From Hedera helix (taxonomy: Eukaryota; Streptophyta; Magnoliopsida; Apiales; Araliaceae), in contig OX359265.1 of assembly GCA_947179155.2 (NCBI GenBank), positions 6,185,501-6,249,500 on the forward strand: a DNA stretch of 64,000 bases, read 5' to 3'. The position numbers and the translations under genes were made by a program. Of this stretch, positions 1 through 12,755 are shown in pieces. The notes beneath the pieces are model-generated. The model had not been told where the DNA came from and did no database searches. It saw only the letters and a program-made list of their open reading frames with translations. Position 1 is the stretch's first letter; every line of letters starts with the position of its first letter.

Positions 1-337
1 ATGTGTGTATGTCTTAAGATCAAAAGTTTGGTTGCTCTAACATGGAGATTCAAAGTTGTACAGGGGCTTCTGTTTTAATGCATTTGTTTGGGAATATTCA
101 TGGAGTTTGATTTTTTAGATAAGTAATGTATTTATGAAATGTTGAATTAATTAAACAAATTTGAAGGCTAGGACAAAATTGAAGGGATTTACTCATTTAC
201 ATGAACTCGAGATGACATGTTTTTATTATTTTTGTTCTGTAATTATGCATATGTAGTGTGTCATTTTCACTGTTACCTCTCTGTAACCTATTTACTGATT
301 TCTGATTTGTGTAAATAACATGAGTTATTGTTTTTAG

Positions 338-3300
338 GTATGAATAAGATGGTTATTAATCATCTGGACAAGCTTTTTGTCACAAATGATGCTGCCACGA
401 TTGTTAATGAACTCGAGGTTCAGCATCCTGCAGCCAAGCTTCTGGTTTTGGCCGGGAAGGCACAACAGGAGGAAATTGGAGATGGAGCTAATTTGGCAGT
501 TTCTTTTGCTGGAGAGCTCCTCCAAAATGCTGAGGAGCTTATAAGGATGGGGCTGCACCCAAGTGAGATCATCATTGGATACACTAAAGCGATTAATAAG
601 GTTTGCCACTGTTATTCCAGTTGATAGTCCCAGTTGATAGAGTAACATTTGTTTATTCATTAAAAGAAATGAGTAAAATATCATGTTCTAATCATTTTTT
701 CAAACCATGGTTGCAGACAATTGAAATATTGGATGAATTAATTGAGAATGGTTCTGATAAGATGGATGTAAGGAATAAGGATGAAGTTATATCACGGATG
801 AAATCTGCTGTTGCTAGCAAACAATTTGGACAGGAGGATATTTTATGTCCTCTTATTGCTGATGTAATTCTCAGTTTACTATCTTATTACGTATTAGGAA
901 TGTCTTCACCCATTTGAAGTTCCTGATTGTTGGGATAAGTTTACACTGTAGGCATGCATACAAGTTTGCCCAAAGAACCCAGCAAACTTCAATGTTGATA
1001 ATGTCCGAGTTGCAAAGCTTCAGGGTGGAGGTCTTCACAATTGTGCCATTGTTAGAGGTATGGTTTTGAAAAATGATGCTGTTGGGAGCATAAAGAAAAT
1101 GGAGAAGACAAAGGTGAATACATTTTCTGTCAGTGTTGTTATTTTCCCCATATTTGTCATGCTATCTGCCGTTACTTTCTCGAGTCTTATCCAGAACTAT
1201 GCATCCTCTTCGATTTTTTGTTTTCAGTTTCTTTCTTTTTTTTTTTTTTTTTTGTGTGATTATATATATGTTTTTTACCTCCCCCTGATTAAATATATAC
1301 ATGAATAAATTTCTTTTGATCTCAATCTGATAGTCTTTATTTGAAGACATGCAGAGTAGGACTGAAAATTTGTATTTTTCTTATTCTGTTGCTTTAGTAT
1401 TCATTTTTACCTTTACTGCTTTAGATGAGTGACACTTACAATGAGTGACAGAATCGTGGTTTATTTGTAGTTGTTTGTTTGTTGAAGCTTTGCCCCTAGT
1501 TAAATAATTTGTTGCCTATATTTATTGAAGCATTGTCGCTGTTAAAGAAATTGTTGCCTATATTTCATTTGTTTGAAAGCAATGTAGATATAATTTAACT
1601 ATTTATAATACTCTTGTTTCTCAAAAAAGAGTCCGATTTTGATTTTTATAAGTCAATTTGCAAAATCTTAAAATTCAAAGGTGACAAGAATTCATTTAAT
1701 TTTAGTTAATGCAATTTTATTTATTGTAGACAATCTAAAGGTACTTTTTAAGTTTTATTTTATTAAAATTTATATGAATCATATTAATTTTAAATTGTAG
1801 AATTTCACAAATTGACTTCAAAATCTCAAAATGAGACTCTAGATTGTACTTTAGTTTATATATATTCATTTATAGGATAGAGTTAGTAGTTATTTTTATT
1901 GACTTAGCGAACTGTGTATTAGTACTTTGTATTCCCAAATATAATACTGTAACGTACCAATATTTTAAAATTAGCAGACCAATTTTTTTTTGTTCAACGT
2001 ATAGTTGTATAGATATCAATATTCTAACTTATTATTGGATGCTCAACAATCACATATTCACATTTACAGTAAATTATTTATAAAACAGTCAACTTGTTGA
2101 TTCAACTAAAAATATTCTATTGAACTTAGTTTTTTTACTTTTAGATTCTTAAAATTTCTAAATATAAAGTTACCATCGCGTACTGCATTTCGGCCTATGT
2201 AGCATACTTTGTACCAATATTGGTTCCACAAACCGAAGAGAATAGCGTTCCTTTGTTTTTTCCCTGGTAACATTGTTAGTGTCAACGTAGGGAAACTTGA
2301 GCGTTTAACCTTTTTGCCTGGAGAACTCTTAATTCTTTAAACAGTATATACTTTGATATTTAGATGACACAAGAACGAATGCTCCTGAATAAGCAAAATG
2401 TTTTGATATCTTATTTAAATGAATCCAGCCATTGGGCATTAAAAGTGATAGAGTTTACACATAGGATAGTCAAATAGAAAGCATCGACTGTAAGGTTCTT
2501 GTTTGTTCTACATATGCTATACGATTTGCCTTTATAGTTCAATTTGTGAATGCATATTACTTTAGACGACTTTAAGATAAAAAATGAATTCAAATAAATT
2601 GGTATAGACAGTGGTCAAATCGTGTTTCAGTATATACCTGAGGACTTGTTTCATGACGTTTATGTGCTACATAGAAGGTTGGCTTTTGAATTCAAGTTTT
2701 TGCACAGTGTGTATGCTTAATGGAGAATGGGGTAGGTTTAGAATTAGGGTTTAAAGATGGAGAAGGAATTGGGGAAAAACAAGAGGAAAGATAATGAAGT
2801 TATAAAGTTTTAAAATATAATATTCAATAATTAACAATGTTTTAAAAACCAGACCGGACCGGCAGTTCAATCGGAAAAAACCGGAACCGGTCCGGTTTGG
2901 CCCATCTAACCTGTTTTGACAAAAAACCGGTAAAACCCGGTGAACCGGTGGACCAGTCATTGTTTACCGGTTCAAGCTTACTATATAAAAATAAAATAAA
3001 ATATACTTTTATATAATAAACCCCATTTTTATTGTGGGCATGGATTCAAATTCTACCCACTCCGTTGTAATAGTTTAATAGTGCTAAAAAATAAATAAAT
3101 TATAAATTATTTCAAAAAGATTATCATTTATTATTTTTAAAATTAAATGAATCTCATTAATTTAAAATTCAAATTAATTTTGAAAAATCAAAATTAATAC
3201 TATTTGATAAATTGATTAATTTTACATATTTGATAAACATTATATATATTATATAATAATAATTAATATATTTATTATTTATTATATATTAATAATGTCA

Positions 3301-6300
3301 CTGGGTTAATAACGGTTCGACTACTTGTTGAATCAGCGATCCATCCACCCGGTAACTTTTTCGGTTCAATGACTGGTCTGGTTTTTAAAACATTGATAAT
3401 TAATCAATGTAATGTATAATGAAGGATTACATGAGCTTATATAAGAATGTAGTGAAACCTAATTCTTGGAGACTAAGGAAACCAAACAAGATAAGGAAAC
3501 AAAATCCTAATAATAATCTATCATAATTTAATTTCTACAATAATCTACTACTTTGTGTAGGCTTCCAAAGTCCTTTGTATTGGTCCAACCAAGTTGGGTG
3601 GGCTCATCCTACATCTATGCATATGGTATATCTTATCTGTTACCTGAGTTGTCCTTGTTTTTAATTAAATATTTTATTTGGATGTTTGATTAATGTTTAT
3701 CTTTTGATTTTTGTATGGACTCACCCTTGTCATCGACTTATTTTAAAACAAATTCATTTCCCATATTAAAATTTTTATCTTTGTAGGTTGCTGTGTTTGT
3801 CAGTGGCATTGATACATCTGCAACTGAAACAAAAGGAACTGTTCTTATTCATAGTGCCGAGCAGGTATAAATTCAAGAATTTTACAGTGTTTCAAGTGTC
3901 AGTTGGATTTAAAAGTTATTTGTAAAAAAAAATCCTAGTTATATGAGCTGAATATTCTTAGTAACCTTGGTCATTGTACTTCCTGTAGCTTGAAAATTAT
4001 GCAAAAACAGAAGAAGCAAAGGTTGAGGAGCTCATCAAATCGGTTGCAGAATCCGGTGCCAAGGTTATAGTTAGTGGAGCAGCTGTTGGAGAGATGGCAC
4101 TGCATTTCTGTGAGCGATACAAGTATGATTTCCCTTCCTAGCCTCCTAGGTTTATAATCTTATATTTCTCTGGAGTTGAGGTTTTTGCATTCGTTATGGA
4201 GTAAGCCCCAGTGCAGCAAATTTGTACAACAGTGTGGATAATATATTAGTCTACTTTGTTCCACCATTGATACGGCACTCATACAAGCCTCACATAGACC
4301 ATGCATACATAAAAAAAACTGCATGTAAATTTCAGGCTGATATACTGGCATACGCTCGTATATTGTATTCACCTTTATTTTTGACTTTTAAGCGATTGCA
4401 AAGGGTGGGGAGGAGCAGAATAGCCTTTGGCTCCTTTCTGCTATCCTAATCAAACATACTGCTAAAAGACCAATTATCATATTCTTTTGCTTCCCACTTG
4501 ACCTGATGGTGGAAGTAGAAGGGTACAATTGATAAATTCTCTGACAGTTACTTTAAAAGTTTGAAGTACTTCTGAACAATTACTGTTTATTAGATCCCCC
4601 CTACATATGTGTCACTATAATATATGTTAAATGGATTTTTAGGTGTTACAATACGCATGCATGCATGCATGTGATACGAAGTGCTTGTTCATATCGTCTC
4701 TCTGAATATGATGCAAAAGCTGTATGTGAACATTGTGGTATACTGGTATTATGTGATACTGTCATACTGATTATTTGCTTTTACTCATGCTTATATAGGG
4801 GGCCATCTAATTTTATTCCAGAACTGTACTTTTTAACTCTTTCAAAATTCTATTTGTAGACTCATGGTGTTAAAAATAAACTCCAAGTTTGAACTCAGAC
4901 GCATTTGTCGTACTACAGGCGCTGTTGCTATGGTAAGCATATTAGTGTATTGTGTAGACTAAATACCATCTACTAGTCTTTCTGACAGTGTTCTTTCTGA
5001 CAACAGTTAAAGCTTGGCCAGCCTAACCCAGATGATCTTGGTTATGCCGATTCTGTTTCAGTGGAGGAGATTGGTGGTGCTAGGGTATGGAAAACCAGGG
5101 TGCCCGTGTCTTAGTTTATATTTGTTTTTCTTCTGTTTTCTATTTCCTGTTGTCCCCTATTCACATTTTCTAATTCTTTATAGGTTACTATTGTGAGAAA
5201 TGAAGAGGGTGGGAATTCAGTATCCACTGTAGTCCTAAGAGGTAGCACTGATAGTAGATTGGATGACCTTGAAAGGGCAGTTGATGATGGTGTCAATACG
5301 TACAAGGTATTTTGTTAGAGCATGGCCATGTCTTATATCATTGTCTTTCATTTTAAGCTACACTTGAAAGCGGGTTTCTTTGGCACCTTTGAATTGGTAT
5401 TTTGGAGCTAAATTTTCAGCCTTGGTGAAATTATGTATCAGGCAATTTGCAGAGACAGTCGGACAGTGCCTGGTGCTGCAGCCACTGAAATTGAGTTAGC
5501 AAGAAGACTGAAGGAATTTTCTTTCAAAGAGACGGGGTATTTTTTTTCAAAATCAATTCTTTTCATCTAGTAGTCGCAGCTTATGGCACTGTAGTAATTC
5601 TTTATACTTGAACTCTTTTTCTTTCTCTAGACTAATTTCCACCTTTTGTCTGGATAAAATTTTCATTATGTTCTTCTTAACACAACATATATATAGTATT
5701 ATGGTATACGTGAAATTATAATCCATTCTTAGTAACTAGACATCCATGTGATTACCATCAAACGAAGGATTGCTTATATAAAGTTGAAGAGCTTCCTCTA
5801 TGCATACTTCATCAAATAAAGTGTAAGGGGCTGTTTATTTCTTCTTTCACAGCTTCTGAATACATCTTAATATGTTTCGTTAAGATGCGTATTAATAATA
5901 AGACTAAATCCCTCCCGATGAATAAGTTAGAATTTGAATCGTATTTGTTAAGAGGTGCATTTGTGTGGTGTTTTAATCAAAATTGACATTCATATGACTC
6001 CAAAGATCATGAGTCATTATTTATTACTTCCAGCTATTTCATTGTTCATTCAGCATTCAGATGACACATCTTATTAATGCAGAGGTCATACAACAATTAC
6101 AACTTAATTAAAACAAAAGCACCGAAATATAGTTTCTTGCTACATATGGGATGATATTTCTCATTTTGTTATGTAGCATCCCAGCAGATTAAACTTGTTT
6201 ATGGGGAGGATTTCCATGTAGCTGTGACCAATAATTTCTTCTGAAGTGGTGTTAGGATTGTTTTCGTGAATAAGCGGTTTATATCGTATTATTGTGTCTG

Positions 6301-8290
6301 ATGCGTTGATTGCTGGCTTGTTCATCTCATATCTCAGTGTCCTGTATGCACCCATTTCACACATTTTCTAATGCCCATATGTCAAAACTGCTGCTTATGT
6401 ATGTAATTATATTTTGATGCACTCAAGTTGACTCTTTAAATTTGCAGTCCTCCAACTCCATTCTCTTTTAGCTTTCATATAATTATGTTAGGTAACTACA
6501 AAGATACGCAAACTATGATCTTCCCTCTTTCTAGTTCAAATTGCTTTCTTATTTGCTTGGCGGGTATAACATGACTTTAAGAACTTATTAAGATTACTCT
6601 CTCTTTTATTTTATAGATTGGACCAGTATGCCATTGCAAAGTTTGCAGAAAGCTTTGAGATGGTGCCTAAAACCCTGGCTGAGAATGCTGGGCTTAATGC
6701 TATGGAGATCATATCTTCTTTGTATGCTGAACATGCGTCTGGAAGCACCAAAGTGGGCATTGATTTGGAGGAAGGTGTCTGTAAGGATGTTTCTACCTTG
6801 AATATTTGGGATCTATACATCACCAAGTAAGCTGCCTTTTGTTATCTAAACTTCAAAATGGGTGTTTACTAGCTTTGACCCAGTTTTGTTGTCAATTTGA
6901 AGGTTCTGTGGAAGGAAAGACCGATTGGGTTTAATTTGAATTCATTTTAATTTTAGACTTTAACATGAGTGGGTATTTGAAAGAGGATTATATTCATGGA
7001 ATAAATAGTTTAGTACACTTTCAATTGAAGATTTACTCGTGAGACGTTCAATTCCAAAATTTTGCGGTCTTCAAATTGAAGAAAAAAACACATTTTCTGT
7101 GGAAGCAGGTTTTTTGAACTTTAATTTGGATTTCAAGTCAGATTTATCATAAATAATACAAAGATTATATTTCTGAAATACACAAATATTTTAGCAATTG
7201 AAATTTTCCTGTGATGTTCAATTCCGAAGTTTTGTTTGTACTTGCTAAATTAGTATTTATCAGGATGTAGTGGACTTCCTCAATATTGCAAATTATAAAT
7301 GAAAAAAGTTCTCAGGATTCAAACACAATGGTGATCATTCTTTTTCCAGTAGCCCAGTTGGCCTCTAATTTATTTTTGATCTTGACAACTGGTTAGGTTG
7401 GTAGCAGTATCTTCTCCAACCTTTGGAAATTGTATAGTTTTTTTTTTTGTGCTAAATATTGTATAAGGATTTACACTTGTTAGTTTTAACAATTATTTGA
7501 TGCATGTTTTTATGATGTAGAAACCCTAGTGATATAGGATCAGTTTGTCAGGTTTTGAATATTTTGATATGTATTTTCTTCCCCTCTCCCCCCCAGGTTT
7601 TTTGCACTAAAGTATGCTGCTGATGCTGTCAGCACTGTTCTACGCATAGACCAGGTATTTTACTTCATGCATTTAATTTTATGTTCTCCCTGGTTCTCAT
7701 AATTGTGGTATACTGTTTTTACTGTTTTAACTTTTTAATTCCAGGTCAAACTTTGTTGACCTGCTTCAGTTAGTGGATCAAGTAACATGCTTTTAATCCA
7801 ATTACATATTTTTGTTACAAAGATTATGTAGATTTTTTGACTTTGAATGACTTGTACGCTGTTAAGATGCTGCTAATTTAAATAAACATTGTTTTAATAG
7901 GTAAGTAAGTATGTAGGGCCAACCCATGTACACATTGTATATAAAAACACGGTGTATGCAAAGATGCAGGTGAAAGTAAACACGAAACCCTTCCCCCTTG
8001 CAAGGAATCCACCCAAATTTAACACCCAAAAATAAACAGAAACATTGATGAAAACGTGCAGACCCTGCTATTCCTGCCTTTTGCACCAAGTACGACCTTT
8101 ATTGGTAAAGGCATGCAATGTGGTATACATTATTTGTCAATACACGCACAGCGTCAACAAGAGAAAACAGATTGGTTTATAGCTAACTACTTTGGTACTT
8201 GTGCCTTTTGCCTTCCTGCAGATTATAATGGCAAAACCAGCTGGCGGTCCAAGGAGAGATCAACAACCTGGAGCTATGGACGAGGACTAA
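338..8290 (+). CDS. CCT8: T-complex protein 1 subunit theta (CCT8), 5'-truncated by window edge
   Basis: Theta subunit of the cytosolic TRiC/CCT chaperonin, the hetero-oligomeric ring that uses ATP to fold actin, tubulin and other proteins. Twelve exons read in one continuous frame: 338-600, 717-863, 952-1113, 3787-3864, 3989-4122, 4860-4932, 5007-5084, 5184-5306, 5442-5536, 6617-6826, 7597-7654 and 8222-8290. They encode 495 residues plus stop; a full subunit is about 550, so roughly the first 50 residues lie upstream of base 1. Recognised motifs include the opening NKMVINHLDKLFVTNDAATI, the ATPase-region GDGAN (plant theta subunits carry this in place of the GDGTT of many group II subunits), VVLRGSTDS, GAAATEIEL and a tail ending GAMDED. 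Every junction is GT-AG with phases kept, and I see no disabling mutation. Bases 1-337 look intronic. Intron 3 (2.67 kb) carries two MITEs. Identification is very secure; exact exon edges are by eye. Confidence 0.95.
1628..1840. mobile_element. MITE-like inverted-repeat element in CCT8 intron 3
   Basis: About 213 bp bounded by AGAGTC on the left and GACTCT on the right. The outer 40 or so bases of each end are imperfect reverse complements: both carry an AGTCAATTTG block preceded by an ATTTTGA block. No coding capacity. A similar arm occurs in the 5' leader intron of the SINE1-like gene (about 17687-17855), which suggests a dispersed family. I could not assign a clear target-site duplication or superfamily. 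Confidence 0.55.
2835..3395. mobile_element. hAT-type MITE with 8-bp target duplication
   Basis: A 561-bp non-coding element in CCT8 intron 3. The left end starts CAATGTTTTAAAAACCAGAC and the right end is its exact complement for about 21 bp. It is flanked on both sides by the direct repeat ATAATTAA (2827-2834 and 3396-3403). An 8-bp duplication with short terminal inverted repeats is the signature of the hAT superfamily. The left 100 bp is unusually rich in CCGG and ACCGGT motifs against an AT-rich middle. There is no transposase, so it would have needed one supplied in trans. Confidence 0.88.
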
Positions 8291-9252
8291 GTTATTTGCG
8301 GCAACTGATTATTTTGAGATAACTAGTTTGGGCACTTCTTGTTTGATTAGTGCCTTTTGCATTCCTCTAAATGCCCAAGATTGGCTGATTTTATTTTTTA
8401 TTTAGTTTGAAATATATACAACTGATTGGACATGCCAGAAGTTAATTGTATTTATCAGAGTAGTGCTGATGATCAGATTGGGTGATTTTCGATTAGGTTT
8501 ATAGCCTTCATTGGTTAAATTCAAGGTCAGTATGTTCTGTGGGACTAATTAGTCTTAAAAATCAGTGAAAGTTTACCTCAAATCATCTTCTTGGCAACTA
8601 ATTCCCCCACTTAAATTTGTGAGGATGGTTTACTGATTAGAAGGTGCTTCTTGGTGACCCTCGTGGCTGTTCACTTAAACGACTCTCGTGGTAAAATTCA
8701 AATTTGAAATTGTAATGGAGATTATTATTTTTTGAATGATCATTATTTAAAAATTTCGTCTTCTAGTGGCGAAAAATAAAAATAAATTTCTCTAGTGATC
8801 AAAATCTTATTCATTAGAATTAATTATAGTTTGATACACCGTTAATGTATATATAAGTGGTGTTAGTGTATTTGTTGGGCAAATTTATCCCTTTTTTAAA
8901 CCAATTTCAGCAGTAGGGTACATTCCGTTTTTGCAAAATATATATTGCTCATAGCTATATTTAAAAGAATATAATAATTCCATTTAGAAATGTCAAAGCA
9001 TCACCTTCTTTTATAGCATGCTATAGCATTTTATTGCATTTAGGAAGGTCTTGACATCACCGTAATTTATCTCATGGTTGAAGTTAAGCCGTCTTTCTTT
9101 CTATTGTCTAGGGAAAACTAAAAAAAATGAAAAAAAGAATAGATAAAAGTAAAGGGATAAAGCCAAAATAGGAAAATAACAAAAAGCAGTTGGGCCCAAC
9201 TAGGCTGTAGTAAAGAGTGTGTGGACTCTGAATAACAGACTTGTCTATCTTC
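8291..9252. other. CCT8 3' flank and PnsB2 upstream region
   Basis: Intergenic spacer between CCT8 and PnsB2, which run in the same direction. It must hold the CCT8 3' UTR and the PnsB2 promoter. I see no convincing TATA box at the usual distance from the PnsB2 start, which is not unusual for photosynthesis genes. No other gene or repeat recognised. Confidence 0.5.
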
Positions 9253-12030
9253 ATGGCTTCTTCTCTACTTTCTCTCACTCTCCCAAAACCAAGCATTACC
9301 AAGGCAACTGCCACAGCCACAACCACCACCACCTCTCCTCCATCAGCAGAGTCACTTGAACAGAAGTTTGGCCGGAAAGGCATCAAATTCTCGGACTCCG
9401 GTGATGTTGAACTGACAGTTAGAAATGGAAGCTCACTAAAACTTCAAATACCCAATGCCCATGTCACTTCTTACAAGCCTAAGGTTTACTGGAAAGACGA
9501 CGGATACGAGGAGGTTCTTTACACTCTTCCTCCCAAGGCTGCCGGTTCAAGTACTAGTAATAATGCCAGAGGTGGGATTGGTTTGGTCATCAATAATAAT
9601 AATGTTGCAGCTGAAAAAAATTCCAAAGGCATAGCCTCCCCTGTTGATATTTCTCAATGGATTGTCAAGGATGTAGATTCCGATTCCATCGATGCTCTTC
9701 AGGTACTCTCCAACTCCATATGTTATTTGATTATTTTTTTTTCTTATTTCGCTGTGAAATTCAGAGTTAGATAAGGAAAGGATACTGAACTCTGGATTAT
9801 TATTATTATATTTTGTATTTTTTTTGTATGCAACAATGATGTTTTGAGGTATTGTTTGTTTACCTTTTGTTGGCTCTTAATAGACTACCTCTTATTTGGT
9901 AAGAGAAAGATGGTTGTTGTTTTTTTTTTGTTACCTCTTAATATCTCTAACCGGTTAAGATACAAAATCAAGTCTAAATAATTAAGAAGCAAAAGTCTGA
10001 ATGAACATTGTTATTTTTTGAACAAAAAAACCCTCCTTAATATTATTATTTTTCTATCCTATTCCCCAACCAGATCTGCCATCACACCCATCACCACACC
10101 ACCACAACCACGCCACGACCACACCATGACCACGCCATCATCACCAAACACCATGCTACTATCACCACACACACTAGACTACCACCACCACACCATCACC
10201 AAACACCACACCATCACCACGTACACCAGATCTGGGGAGTGGGGAGGGGGAAGGGGGGGTGCTAGGGAGGGGGAAGGGTGGGGAAGGTGCTGGTCGGGTG
10301 GGGAAGGATGGGGTGGGGGACTGGTGGCGGGGCTGATGGGGGAAGGGGGGGGGGGTGGGGCGCGGGCAGGGAAAGGGGAAGAGGAGGGTGAGGGAGGGGG
10401 TGGTGGTGTGGCGAGGGTGGGGGGAGGGGTGGGGAGATGGGGGAGGGAGAAGAAGATGCAGCCGCTGCTGTTTTTTTTTTTTTTTAATATTTTTGTGAAT
10501 AGGGGTAAAATAGTAAAATACTTTTATTCAAACATTTTGAAAAGAATAATTATCAAAAAATATTTTTTCATTCAGATACAATTATATTCAGATGCTTTAT
10601 ATTATTTAGATGTTTAAACTATTAGATCTTAACAACCAATTTTATCAAACACAACTTGAGTCTTGTCTCAAGTTTTGCTTATCTATATTATAATTATACA
10701 ATAATTGTTAATTGTGGTGCAAGTTCCTTTCAAAGATACGAGCACAGTTACAGCTATGTGTTTGTTATTGATCCAAGCTAAAATTTTAACTTTAATTGTA
10801 ATAATTTTATTTTCTTCTATGGAAATATGAAGTGCCAAGTTATTGCTCGAAAAGGGGGACATAATTTTGGGGAACAAATAGCTAAGTTTTCTTTTGAATT
10901 ATGCGGCATTTATGTAGGTAGAATTGAGTTGCTGCAGCAGTGGAACTATTGACATAACCTATGTTGTGTCCCTCTATCCACTGAGCATGGCAACAGCAGT
11001 TATAGTGAAGAATAATGGCAGGAAAGCCTTAAATTTAAGCACTGCAATACTTGGCCATTACAGATTCAAGAAACGAGGCGGGACAGCAATTCAAGGACTC
11101 CGGTACTGCTCTTACTGCACACACCCTCCTTTAAGTTCGCCTTTCGAGATCATGAACCCGTCTGAGGCTATGAAAACTGAGGATCCGGGGCTGTTTTCGT
11201 TCGGCTGGAAGCCTGAAAAGAAACCAGGATTGTGGACTCAGCAAGATGTGCCCATCACCATTTTGAGGCATAAGCTCAGCAGAGTTTATACAGCTCCTCC
11301 TGAAGAAAGATTGAAGCCATTTTATAACACCCCACCTTCTAAATATGAGACCATTGATCAGGTATGTTGGAGTATCTTGGAATATTTAATTTGTTTTTTT
11401 ACATTTATACTATGATTTGTAAGTAATTCTTTCAACCAAAACATATCTATATTGTAAATTCCTTGTATACATTTGTCATATTTTCAGTCCCACATCGAAA
11501 CATGTTGGATATACTGTTCTGTAACCAATATTTAAGGTTACTATCAATAGTACCAACGTCAAAACCTTTTGGGTGAGGTTGTGGTGAGTCAAGATAAGAT
11601 AATGATACTCTTGGGACAATAAATTTGAGACTTGATTTGGGCTTGAGTTGGGCTTAGTTCGTTCCAACATAAATGTTTAGGATGAATCATTGGTACTCTT
11701 AGGACAGTAAATTTGAGACTTGATCCGGGCTCAAGTGGGGCCAGTTTGTTACAATTTATATGTTCAATTTGTTCTTGAAGTTGCTACATTGTTTCTTTCT
11801 CCTGTTTTTCACTTATTTTCCGTGGTTATTTTCAGGGAAGAGAACTGTTCTTCAGGGTAATAAGAATGGGTTTCGATGACATTCATGTGTCGAGCCCAGG
11901 TTCTGTATCTGAGAAGTATGGAAAGGACTATTTTATCTGCACTGGGCCTGCTTCAATGTTGGTGCCAGTGATTGTAAACCCTGGTGAAGAGTGGAGGGGA
12001 GCACAAGTTCTTGAGCATGATAATTTGTAA
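9253..12030 (+). CDS. PnsB2: Photosynthetic NDH subunit of subcomplex B 2 (NDF2/NDH45)
   Basis: Nuclear-encoded subunit of the chloroplast NADH dehydrogenase-like complex, subcomplex B, in the thylakoid membrane; the complex works in cyclic electron flow around photosystem I. Three exons (9253-9702, 10918-11361, 11836-12030) encode 362 residues. The start is the ATG at 9253; the N terminus (MASSLLSLTLPKPS, then a Ser/Thr/Ala-rich stretch) looks like a plastid transit peptide of about 40-45 residues. The mature part begins near ESLEQKFGRKGIKF and shows the family's galactose-mutarotase-like fold by homology: TSYKPKVYWKDDG, DITYVVSLYPLSMATA, YNTPPSKYETIDQ, and a C terminus of EWRGAQVLEHDNL. Introns are phase 0 and sit in the same places as in the neighbouring NDF5. 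Intron 1 holds a G-rich insertion. Recognition is by memory of the family's conserved blocks; I am confident of the PnsB2 versus NDF5 assignment. Confidence 0.92.
9850..10655. mobile_element. Probable degenerate hAT-like element in PnsB2 intron 1
   Basis: The two ends of this block are imperfect reverse complements. The left arm (about 9850-10010) and the complement of the right arm (about 10540-10655) share TTGTTTG, GGTTAAGAT, TCTAAATAAT and TCTGAATGA-like blocks in the same order. The middle (10060-10450) is low-complexity and not shared. I could not find a clean target duplication, so boundaries are approximate and superfamily is a guess. Confidence 0.4.
10060..10450. repeat. Strand-asymmetric low-complexity block: CCA-rich then G-rich
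   Basis: Bases 10060-10225 are built of CACCA/ATCACC words with almost no G. Bases 10231-10450 switch to GGGGA/GGTGG words with many G-runs of 3-9. A CCAGATCTG word occurs at both edges of the CCA block. The G-rich half sits on the sense strand of PnsB2 intron 1 and could form G-quadruplexes in the pre-mRNA. It happens to be open for 199 codons, but the predicted product is pure low-complexity and not credible. Confidence 0.8.
11602..11750. repeat. Direct repeat, about 62 bp, two copies in PnsB2 intron 2
   Basis: Copies at 11602-11663 and 11690-11750 share GGACA(A/G)TAAATTTGAGACTTGAT followed by a GGGCT(T/C)(G/A)AGT(T/G)GGG block, with a 26-bp spacer. The surrounding intron also contains TCCCACATCG at about 11489, a word common in plant retroelement leftovers. 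Probably transposon debris. Confidence 0.6.
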
Positions 12031-12755
12031 TCACATCATTAATATATAAAAATAATTTAAAATTTTCTTTTTCAATTTTGTCAAGGATAAATTTGTTTTT
12101 TTTCCTGTAATTAAAAAATGTAACTGCAAAAATCTTAATGAGATGACAGTACAGTTGAATTCAAAAGCAATACCCTTCAAGATTATGCTCACAAATTTTT
12201 ATTAAGCAGATTTTTGATGAGTGTCTAGTTTATTCTTAAATATAATAAGTTTTAGTTTAGTACAATATGATAATAAAATTGTGTTGTTATACTATAAGAC
12301 GTTCTGTTGTATCATTAATAAAAAAAAAAAACTCTTTTTGTGGAACAATTTTTTATTTTTTTTACAAATAGGAACTTTTTTTTTTTGGTGAGAGGAGGGA
12401 AGGAATAACTACTTGATATGCTCTGAACAGATAAGGTTCAGTTCATGGCCAAAACCCTATGCAATCCATATGGTAAAAAGTGTTAACTTGTCATGAGAAC
12501 CCATAATAGAGATATGATACAAAATATCTACTTATTTCTTCAATGACAACCAACCAAATATCCTAGTAAGGTTATCCGAATATGGGCTTATAGTAATTCG
12601 GTCAAGGAAATAAAACTAAGTGACCTTCCCTTTTTCCTTCTCCCCAAAACTCTTCTCTATTTCTTCATCATTTGTAAAAGCACATGCAATGTGCCATTTC
12701 TCTGGAAATGCATACATAACACTAGGAAGAAGAATATTTACCATCACATAAAATC
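12031..12755. other. Spacer between PnsB2 and NDF5
   Basis: A 725-bp spacer holding the PnsB2 3' UTR and the NDF5 promoter. It contains A- and T-runs (12318-12385) but no gene, repeat family or clear TATA box that I can support. Confidence 0.5.

Noticed and set aside
10018..10617. 199-codon open frame in PnsB2 intron 1
   Set aside because: The product is His/Thr- then Gly/Glu/Arg-rich low complexity from a CCA- and G-rich block; open only because stop codons are rare in such sequence.
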